Origin: Thermoleophilia bacterium
GTDB lineage: Bacteria; Actinomycetota; Thermoleophilia; RBG-16-64-13
Assembly (NCBI GenBank): GCA_016929985.1
Contig: JAFGIH010000376.1
Span: 1-11,598, forward strand
DNA length: 11,598 nt
Direction: 5' to 3'
Below are positions 7,276 through 11,598 of the stretch, piece by piece. The notes beneath the pieces are model-generated. The model was not told the DNA's origin. It saw only the letters and a program-made list of their open reading frames with translations, and ran no database searches. A program made the position numbers and the translations under genes. Position 1 is the stretch's first letter; each line of letters opens with the position of its first letter.

Positions 7276-8111
7276 GCCGGTCGCCCCCTGGCGATGAGCG
7301 CGGCTGCAGCGCCCGCTCCCACGCCGTTGTCTATGTTGACCGTCACCAGGCCGGGCGAGCAGCTCTGCAGCATGGAGAGCAGGGCCGCGGTCCCATCGCC
7401 GCCCAGTCCGTAGCCGGTCGAGGTCGGCACGCCGATCACGGGGACGTCGACCAAACCCGCCACCACCGAGGGCAACGCCCCCTCCATGCCTGCGACGACG
7501 ATCAATGCGTCGGCGCCGGCTTCCAGCATCCGCGTCAGGGGCTCCGCCAGGCGGTGCAGTCCCGAAACCCCAGCGTCGTAGCCTCGTTCCACCCGGCACC
7601 CCATGTGGGTGATCACCAGGATCGCCTCCTCGGCCACGGGGATGTCCGATGTGCCGGCTGTGAGCACTCCCACGCAACCCCGTGGCTCGGGGGGGCGGTA
7701 GGAAGGCATGTGGACGGCGAGGGCGCCGGTGTTCTCCTGATAGGCGAAGACCAGAGCGGCCTGCGCGACCTGGCTCGCCGGCGCGGCCTCCGGCGCCGGC
7801 TCGCCCGTCAGCGCCTGCCGCAGCCGCGCGGCGCGCTGCGGCTCCAGACGGGTCGCCAGTGCGAAGCCCCGCTCGTCGAGGCAGCGGCGCACGATGGCCT
7901 CCAGATCGGCATCGCTCTTACGAGAGGCGTAGATGACCTCAGGCACGCCCTTCCGCAGGTCGCGATTGATGTCCAGACGGGCGAACTCCCCCACCTGCGC
8001 TATCTGGAAGAGCCGCAGCTTGCGAAGTGCGCCGTCGACATCGATATCCCCAGTTCGGATACTCTCGAGTAGCCGTCGCAGGTCGCGGTCGTAGCCGGTC
8101 TCCTCACTCAT
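7272..8111 (-). CDS. larB: Nickel-pincer cofactor biosynthesis protein LarB
   Basis: A 279-residue protein of the LarB family. LarB carboxylates and hydrolyses nicotinate adenine dinucleotide to pyridinium-3,5-biscarboxylate mononucleotide, the first step of the nickel-pincer cofactor used by lactate racemase and relatives. The C-terminal half is a PurE-like domain: [15 protein letters not shown] at 149-163, [17 protein letters not shown] at 172-188, [18 protein letters not shown] at 205-222, [17 protein letters not shown] at 225-241, and LQSC at 248-251 followed by [11 protein letters not shown]251 aligns by position with the cysteine reported to form a covalent intermediate in the Lactobacillus enzyme. 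The N-terminal half has [23 protein letters not shown] at 43-65 (key: D47, R53, K54). An Ala/Pro-rich stretch (about 102-145) makes it longer than the usual ~250 residues. ATG 8111 overlaps the upstream TGA (ATGA). LarC and LarE are not in the window. Confidence 0.92.
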   Translation of the reverse strand: MSEETGYDRDLRRLLESIRTGDIDVDGALRKLRLFQIAQVGEFARLDINRDLRKGVPEVIYASRKSDADLEAIVRRCLDERGFALATRLEPQRAARLRQALTGEPAPEAAPASQVAQAALVFAYQENTGALAVHMPSYRPPEPRGCVGVLTAGTSDIPVAEEAILVITHMGCRVERGYDAGVSGLHRLAEPLTRMLEAGADALIVVAGMEGALPSVVAGLVDVPVIGVPTSTGYGLGGDGTAALLSMLQSCSPGLVTVNIDNGVGAGAAAALIARGRPA

Positions 8112-8953
8112 GGTCCGAACACCCTCCGGGCGTTGCCGCTTTCTATGCCTTCTCGCGCCGGCGGCGCCAGTCGCTCCAGACCCTCGCGGTATCGTGCGGG
8201 GCTGAGCAGGGGGTAGTCGCTGCCGAACATCAGCTTCTCGGGCCCGGCGCTCGCGAGAGCAGCGTCGTAGACCTCCGATCGGTAGAGGTAGGGGACGGCG
8301 GCCGTGTCATAGAGTACGTCGGCCAGGACGCGCCGCACCTCAGGCATGGTCTCGTACAGGAACAGCCCCCCGCCCATGTGCGCGAACACGACACAAAGCC
8401 CGGGGTGGCTCCGCGCGAACTCGTAGCAGACCTCGGGGGTGAAGTGGCCCTTTCCGGGATACTCGTGCCCCACCGGCTCGCTGGCATGGATCATGAGCGG
8501 CCGGCCGCGCTCGCGCAGGCACCCTGCAACCGCGCGCATACCGGGTGCGGCCGCGGATCCCGGCTCATCCGCGCCGCCCCCCCTCGGGGCAAGTTCGCCA
8601 CAGCCCCGTAGACCGCCGTCCAGACAGCGCTCCAACTCCGCCACGGCGCCTGGAGCATCCGGCGCCACGCAGGCCAGCCCGGCGAACCGGTCCGCACGCT
8701 CGCGCACGGCTTCCAGGATGTGGTCGTTGACGAGACGGCAGAGTCCCTGGTCGGCAAAGGGGAATCCGACCAGCACCGACATATCTACCCCGACCTCGTC
8801 CATATGCGCCAGCACGTCATCGGCGGTGGCCATGGCGGCCTGTGGGGAGCTGTACAGCGCGCAGAAGCGCTCGTCGCGCTCGAGGCATAAGTTCCGGTCG
8901 CCGACCATCTCCGGCGGGAACACGTGCACGTGGACATCGACCAAGCCGGCCAC
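8108..8953 (-). CDS. Metal-dependent amidohydrolase (Amidohydrolase_2, ACMSD-like TIM barrel)
   Basis: A 281-residue TIM-barrel hydrolase. The metal ligands expected for this family are visible: HxH in VDVHVHVFPPE (H8, H10), H156 in LMIHASEPVGHEYPG, H192 in VVFAHMGGG and D246 in LMFGSDYPLLSP. These fit Amidohydrolase_2 enzymes, which hydrolyse or decarboxylate small carboxylates and amides; the substrate is unknown. Residues about 122-140 are a Gly/Pro/Ala-rich insertion. I chose GTG 8953 because GGAGG (8958-8962) lies 4 nt upstream and homology begins right away. A longer frame from 9010 would overlap ddl and add an Arg/Ser-rich segment with no family match. The gene starts 13 nt after the ddl stop and overlaps larB by 4 nt, so the three are probably one transcript. 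Confidence 0.85.
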   Translation of the reverse strand: MAGLVDVHVHVFPPEMVGDRNLCLERDERFCALYSSPQAAMATADDVLAHMDEVGVDMSVLVGFPFADQGLCRLVNDHILEAVRERADRFAGLACVAPDAPGAVAELERCLDGGLRGCGELAPRGGGADEPGSAAAPGMRAVAGCLRERGRPLMIHASEPVGHEYPGKGHFTPEVCYEFARSHPGLCVVFAHMGGGLFLYETMPEVRRVLADVLYDTAAVPYLYRSEVYDAALASAGPEKLMFGSDYPLLSPARYREGLERLAPPAREGIESGNARRVFGP

Positions 8954-8957
8954 GGCG

Positions 8958-8962
8958 CCTCC
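8958..8962 (-). promoter_or_regulatory. Ribosome binding site fixing the amidohydrolase start
   Basis: GGAGG on the minus strand, between the ddl TGA (8969-8967) and GTG 8953, with 4 nt spacing. It decides in favour of the short GTG start. Confidence 0.6.
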
Positions 8963-8966
8963 AGTC

Positions 8967-9935
8967 TCAGACGACGGCGGTGAGAAGGATCGTCTCCACC
9001 AGTTCCTCATAGGAGATACCGGCGGCGCGCGCCTGGGCCGGTAGGTCCGAGGTGTCGGTCATGCCAGGCAGGGTGTTGACCTCGACGAACCAGGGACGCC
9101 CCGCAGCGTCGACCATCATATCCACGCGCGCATAGCCGCGGCATCCCACCGCGGAGAAGGCCGCTACCGCCTCCCGCTCGGCCTCAGCGTAGACCGGCGG
9201 AGCCAGACGGGCCGGAAGTACGAAGTCGGTCATACCAGCGGTGTACTTCGCCTCGTAGTCGTAGAACTCGTTCTTGGGGAGCAGTTCCAGGATCGGCAGG
9301 GCCTCGAGCCCCCCGTTTCTCTCCAGCACACCCACGGTGATCTCCGTGCCAGCCACAAAACCTTCCGCGAAGATCGCACCGAACTCGACTCTGGCCCCTT
9401 CGATGCACGTCTCCAGCTCAGCGTCGGTCTTACACTTGACCACCCCGAGGCTCGACCCTTCTTCCACGGGTTTCAGCATGACCGGCAGTCCCAGCGCGCC
9501 CTCGATCCGGCCGGCGGCTTCCGAAGCCGGCTCGTTCTTACCGACTTCATAGTAGTCGGGAGTGGCTACTCCGCTGCCCCTGACAACCTTCTTGGTAGCG
9601 ATCTTGTTCATCCCAAGCGCGGAGGCGAGCACGCCGGAGCCCGTGTAGGGGATGCCCATCGTCTCCAGCAATCCCTGGATGGTGCCGTCCTCGCCGTAAC
9701 GTCCGTGCAGGGCGAGGAAGGCGACCTCGATACCCGCCTCGTCAAGCCGGAGGGCCACATCGCGACCTGCGTCGATGGCCACGGCCTTGTATCCCCGCGA
9801 CTCAAGAGCGCGCAGGCAGTTCGCTCCCGACCGGAGAGACACCTCGCGTTCCCCGGATAGGCCCCCCATGAGCACACCGATGGTCTTGGTCTTGAGCGCC
9901 TGGGGATCTATGCGGGAGGGCGTCTGATCGTTCAT
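8967..9935 (-). CDS. ddl: D-alanine--D-alanine ligase
   Basis: A 322-residue ATP-grasp enzyme that joins two D-alanines for the peptidoglycan stem peptide in the cytoplasm. VLMGGLSGEREVSLRSG at 21-37 is the first signature. ALHGRYGEDGTIQGLLE at 75-91 and YTGSGVLASALGMNK at 97-111 follow. LKPVEEGSSLGV at 154-165 is the ATP-grasp serine loop. FYDYEAKY at 224-231 ends in K230-Y231, the tyrosine form associated with D-Ala rather than D-lactate specificity. The metal-binding residues are D272 (ARVDMMVD) and E285/N287 (FVEVNTLPGMT). Length fits the family. The start is ATG 9935 by homology; the 15 nt before it are C-rich and hold no ribosome binding site, while TACAGT lies 7 nt upstream, so the message may be leaderless. 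A frame continuing to 10001 would add unrelated residues. No mur genes are nearby. Confidence 0.95.
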   Translation of the reverse strand: MNDQTPSRIDPQALKTKTIGVLMGGLSGEREVSLRSGANCLRALESRGYKAVAIDAGRDVALRLDEAGIEVAFLALHGRYGEDGTIQGLLETMGIPYTGSGVLASALGMNKIATKKVVRGSGVATPDYYEVGKNEPASEAAGRIEGALGLPVMLKPVEEGSSLGVVKCKTDAELETCIEGARVEFGAIFAEGFVAGTEITVGVLERNGGLEALPILELLPKNEFYDYEAKYTAGMTDFVLPARLAPPVYAEAEREAVAAFSAVGCRGYARVDMMVDAAGRPWFVEVNTLPGMTDTSDLPAQARAAGISYEELVETILLTAVV

Positions 9936-9942
9936 GGGGGGA

Positions 9943-9948
9943 ACTGTA
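9943..9948 (-). promoter_or_regulatory. Possible -10 element (TACAGT) for leaderless ddl transcript
   Basis: TACAGT fits the TANNNT pattern and ends 7 nt before ATG 9935, so transcription would begin at or next to the ATG. No convincing -35 is present. The 72-nt gap to the upstream gene otherwise holds only a weak TCCGG/CCGGA inverted repeat. Confidence 0.3.
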
Positions 9949-10007
9949 GCACAGCCCAGGTGTGCGCCCAGTTTCGAGGAGGTCGTTCCGGATCCTGCCA
10001 AGCCGGA

Positions 10008-10967
10008 CTATCCCGCGACGGCTCGCGTCCTCTCGGGAACCGGCACTCGGGAGCCTGCGACGCGCCGGAACGCGGCCGCGCTCTGAGCCCCACTCTCGGC
10101 TGCATACATGAGATCGTCGGCACTCATCCCGTCGGCGGGAGCGGAGGCCCAACCTACCACGCACTCGACCCTGTGCCCGTCGACCAGATGCTCACAGGAC
10201 TTCCGGGCGAGCGCCATGGCTAGGCTCTCTACGTCATATGGATCGATCCACTCACGGCTGGCCTCTGTAGGCGCGACCGCACGGGTGCTGCCCGACCCCG
10301 TCGAGAAGACGAAGGCCACGCGCCCCCCAGGAAGAGCGAAATGCTGCGCGTCTGCCCCTAACACACGCAGCCCTCGGCGAACAACGGCGGCCGTTACATG
10401 CTCGGCAGCCTCCTCTCCGTAGTAAGTGCCGATCTCGTCGTGGCGGAGAATGCGAAGGATCACGAGAGCGAAGCGCGTTTGCGTCGCGCCCAGCACGCTG
10501 AGGCGCACGCGCAGCGCTCTCTCCAGGGCCGACTCCGTGCCTGCCCGGCCAAGTCGTTCGGCGGCGTATCGGGGCTCCAAGAGGTGGCTGTCTTCGACCC
10601 CGGCGGCGCTCCTCGCCCGTGTCCGGTCCGCCCAGTAGGTCGCGATCAGACCTGCGATGGCCACCAGACCGAGGATCACCTGTATGGCTGCCGACGAGGC
10701 CCACGCCAGCAGCGGGAGAAGCACCGCCATGTCGGTGAGGGTGAGCAGGTAGCCGAGACGCCGATCGCCGGAGAAGTTGCGGGTCAGACGCAAGGCCCAC
10801 AGAGAATAGACGATGAGAAAGGCGGCATAGAGCACCCACACCGCCGCTGAGCGCACACCTGCAAGAGGCGGACAGGCGGCTCCAATGAGGGTCAGAAGGA
10901 TGAGTCTCACCCGAGCTTTTTGGTGCTCGGTCACACGCAGAGGCCTGGCTGTCCGCTGTCCTGTCAT
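10008..10967 (-). CDS. Membrane protein with degenerate GGDEF-like domain
   Basis: A 319-residue protein with about four hydrophobic helices in the first 112 residues (roughly 21-38, 42-59, 71-89, 94-111), a short linker, then a soluble domain (about 150-300). That domain follows the GGDEF layout: RFALVILRILRHDEIGTYYG at 165-184 stands where active enzymes have the metal-binding LxDxDxFKxxND helix. HFALPGGRVAFVFS at 209-222 stands where they have GGDEF and the following strand, and VVGWASAPADGMSADDLMYAAESGA at 270-294 matches the final GxA.xPxDG...ADxxLYxAK region (key: G272, P277, D279, D285). The GGDEF signature is PGGRV and the first metal aspartates are absent, so cyclic-di-GMP synthesis is unlikely; a sensing or binding role is inferred. 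ATG 10967 has a weak AAGTGAG upstream. An elaborate promoter region precedes it. Function unknown. Confidence 0.7.
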   Translation of the reverse strand: MTGQRTARPLRVTEHQKARVRLILLTLIGAACPPLAGVRSAAVWVLYAAFLIVYSLWALRLTRNFSGDRRLGYLLTLTDMAVLLPLLAWASSAAIQVILGLVAIAGLIATYWADRTRARSAAGVEDSHLLEPRYAAERLGRAGTESALERALRVRLSVLGATQTRFALVILRILRHDEIGTYYGEEAAEHVTAAVVRRGLRVLGADAQHFALPGGRVAFVFSTGSGSTRAVAPTEASREWIDPYDVESLAMALARKSCEHLVDGHRVECVVGWASAPADGMSADDLMYAAESGAQSAAAFRRVAGSRVPVPERTRAVAG

Positions 10968-10973
10968 GTGTAC

Positions 10974-11036
10974 TCACTTGCAGTATAGGAGCCTTGCAAT
11001 AGCATTGCAACAGATATTGCCAAAATTTGCAAGTGA
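10974..11036. repeat. Nested inverted repeats and five TTGC motifs over the promoter (operator cluster)
   Basis: The inner palindrome TTGCAATagcATTGCAA (10994-11010) covers the -35 and part of the spacer. An outer pair, TCACTTGCA (10974-10982) and TGCAAGTGA (11028-11036), has perfect 9-base arms; one arm touches the -10 and start site, the other lies upstream of the -35. TTGC occurs on the plus strand at 10978, 10994, 11005, 11017 and 11027 (steps 16, 11, 12, 10). The pattern resembles cooperative operator sites for a dimeric regulator. The regulator is not identified. Confidence 0.6.
10982..11010 (-). promoter_or_regulatory. Candidate promoter TTGCAA-N17-TATACT of the GGDEF-like gene
   Basis: On the minus strand, TTGCAA (11010-11005) and TATACT (10987-10982) are separated by exactly 17 nt, with 4 and 5 of 6 consensus matches. 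Transcription would start near 10975, about 8 nt before ATG 10967, so the message would be nearly leaderless. It lies in a 151-nt AT-richer gap in otherwise GC-rich DNA. This is the best promoter match in the window. Confidence 0.55.
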
Positions 11037-11044
11037 AATCTTGT

Positions 11045-11073
11045 TGTCCGCTCATAGCGGGTATGTCCGCTAT
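11045..11073. repeat. TGTCCGCT direct repeats and ATAGCGG/CCGCTAT inverted repeat
   Basis: TGTCCGCT occurs at 11045-11052 and 11064-11071 (19-nt step) and again inside the next gene at 10940-10947. ATAGCGG (11054-11060) and CCGCTAT (11067-11073) form perfect 7-base arms around a 6-base centre. No T-run follows on either strand, so this reads as a second protein-binding site upstream of the promoter rather than a terminator. Confidence 0.45.
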
Positions 11074-11105
11074 CGGAGTGCAACGAGATCGCCCTGTGGG
11101 AGGGG

Positions 11106-11126
11106 CTCAGGGAAGGACTCAGGGAA
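11106..11126. repeat. 12-nt tandem repeat giving a second in-frame stop after the Usp gene
   Basis: CTCAGGGAA occurs at 11106-11114 and 11118-11126, a 12-nt step. On the minus strand each copy carries CCC TGA in the same frame, so the universal stress gene stop (11121-11119) is backed by a second TGA at 11109-11107. CCCTG (11092-11096) and CAGGG (11108-11112) form a weak hairpin without a T-run. No clear terminator is seen for the Usp gene. Confidence 0.5.
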
Positions 11127-11547
11127 CGAGCAGGATGGGCACTCTCACGTGTCGCGACACCCGGTAGCTGACGCTGCCGAGGATGAGATCCTTCGGTTCC
11201 TGGCGGCCCCGCCGTCCCATGACGACCAGATCGGCGCCGCTGGCCTCGATCTCCGACAAGATGGTCTCCGCAGCGGGGCCCACGACCGCCTTCACCTCAG
11301 CGCCCACGCCTTTGCGGCGCAGCAGTTCGAAGGCCGATCCCAGAGAGCTCTGGGCCGCGCGCTCTACGTACCTCTCGACGGTGCGCTGGTCCATGTTCGC
11401 GGCGAGAACAACGTGTTGCGGTACGGAGACGACGGTGAGCAATACGAATTCGCACCCACATGAGGCGACCATGTCTGCAGCCACTTCTACGCCTCGCAGC
11501 GAGGCCTCAGTGCCGTCAGTGGCGGCGAATATGCGAGTGAAGACCAA
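11119..11547 (-). CDS. UspA-family universal stress protein
   Basis: A 142-residue single-domain universal stress protein, a cytoplasmic nucleotide-binding dimer associated with stress survival. FTRIFAATDGTEASLRGV at 3-20 is the first strand with the conserved D11 at the ATP site. LLTVVSVP at 36-43 is the second strand. VVGPAAETILSEIEASGADLVVMGRRGR at 88-115 (key: A92, D106, G111) leads into the ATP-binding signature G-x2-G-x9-G-S: G111, G114, G124, S125. It ends SRHVRVPILLVP, a normal Usp terminus. The start is TTG 11547, chosen because GGGAGGGG (11553-11560) stands 5 nt upstream; no ATG is available near the N-terminus. It precedes the GGDEF-like gene by 151 nt on the same strand, but that gene has its own candidate promoter. 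Confidence 0.9.
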   Translation of the reverse strand: MVFTRIFAATDGTEASLRGVEVAADMVASCGCEFVLLTVVSVPQHVVLAANMDQRTVERYVERAAQSSLGSAFELLRRKGVGAEVKAVVGPAAETILSEIEASGADLVVMGRRGRQEPKDLILGSVSYRVSRHVRVPILLVP

Positions 11548-11548
11548 C

Positions 11549-11594
11549 GATACCCCTCCCGCGGTCGATACCGTAGCCTGGTATGGAGGATACC
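11549..11594. repeat. Three GATACC copies and a small palindrome upstream of the Usp gene
   Basis: GATACC occurs at 11549-11554, 11567-11572 and 11589-11594 (steps 18 and 22). The last copy forms GGTATggaggATACC (11580-11594) with the opposite-strand copy. On the minus strand TATCCT (11592-11587) within it could be a -10, but any -35 would fall outside the window. Possible operator/promoter region, seen only partly. Confidence 0.3.
11553..11560 (-). promoter_or_regulatory. Ribosome binding site for the TTG start of the Usp gene
   Basis: GGGAGGGG on the minus strand, 5 nt before TTG 11547. It is one of the strongest binding sites in the window and supports the unusual start codon. Confidence 0.6.
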
Positions 11595-11598
11595 GGGG

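Noticed and set aside
7272..8111. PurE (AIR carboxylase)
   Set aside because: The C-terminal domain resembles PurE, but the N-terminal half, the [10 protein letters not shown] block and the late cysteine are those of LarB, and no purine genes are near.
8954..9010. N-terminal extension of the amidohydrolase
   Set aside because: It overlaps the ddl coding end and encodes an Arg/Ser-rich segment with no family match. GTG 8953 has GGAGG upstream and begins directly at the HxH strand.
8967..9935. VanA-type D-Ala-D-Lac ligase
   Set aside because: The FYDYEAKY segment keeps the tyrosine of D-Ala-D-Ala ligases, and no vanH or vanX neighbours are present.
10974..11036. TTGC repeats as a CRISPR array or origin iterons
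   Set aside because: The repeats are only 4-7 bases with 10-16 nt steps and no spacers; no cas, rep or dnaA gene is near, and DnaA boxes are absent.
10252..11055. 267-codon minus-strand frame overlapping the GGDEF-like gene
   Set aside because: It is Arg/Ser-rich, with no helices or domain, and it would begin within the operator cluster. The membrane-protein frame explains the region better.
11054..11073. ATAGCGG/CCGCTAT hairpin as terminator of the Usp gene
   Set aside because: No T-run follows on the minus strand, and it lies next to promoter-proximal repeats, which suits a binding site better.

Overview
This 11.6 kb window is GC-rich and gene-dense, with ten protein genes. Nine lie on the minus strand and one (a wecB-type epimerase) on the plus strand. 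I see no rRNA, tRNA, CRISPR array, insertion sequence or phage gene. No stretch over 300 bases lacks a gene; the two real intergenic regions are 5943-6117 and 10968-11118. The high GC, GTG and TTG starts, TANNNT promoter elements close to start codons, and the gene mix (DUF4330, LarB, UspA, TuaH-like glycosyltransferase) suggest an actinobacterial lineage, perhaps a poorly cultured class such as Thermoleophilia, Coriobacteriia or Geothermincolia. That placement is inference; no taxonomic marker is present.

Region 1 (1-5942, minus strand) is a surface-polysaccharide operon. In transcription order it holds a DUF4330 membrane-anchored protein, a large O-antigen ligase/polymerase-type membrane protein, a GT4 glycosyltransferase, a TuaH-like glycosyltransferase, and a further GT4 glycosyltransferase cut by the left window edge. 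Two of the four junctions are 4-base stop/start overlaps. The junction ahead of the polymerase has a well-spaced ribosome binding site feeding a 6-codon reading frame that ends in a TGATG overlap with the polymerase start. A candidate promoter (TAGGCA-N17-TAGAAT) precedes DUF4330.

Region 2 (6118-7275, plus strand) is a non-hydrolysing UDP-GlcNAc 2-epimerase with all expected catalytic residues. It is divergent from the operon and probably supplies UDP-ManNAc for the same polysaccharide. Its stop codon shares a CTAG palindrome with the stop codon of the convergent larB.

Region 3 (7272-9935, minus strand) is a ddl - amidohydrolase - larB run: D-Ala-D-Ala ligase, a metal-dependent amidohydrolase of unknown substrate 13 nt downstream, and the nickel-pincer cofactor enzyme LarB overlapping it by 4 bases. 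larC and larE are not in the window.

Region 4 (10008-11598, minus strand) holds a four-helix membrane protein with a GGDEF-like domain that has lost its catalytic motif, preceded by a UspA-type universal stress protein. Between them lies the most structured non-coding DNA in the window: a promoter (TTGCAA-N17-TATACT) overlaid by nested palindromes and five TTGC repeats at near-helical spacing, followed upstream by a second cluster of CCGCT repeats. This looks like the regulatory target of an unidentified DNA-binding protein and is the best candidate for something undescribed.
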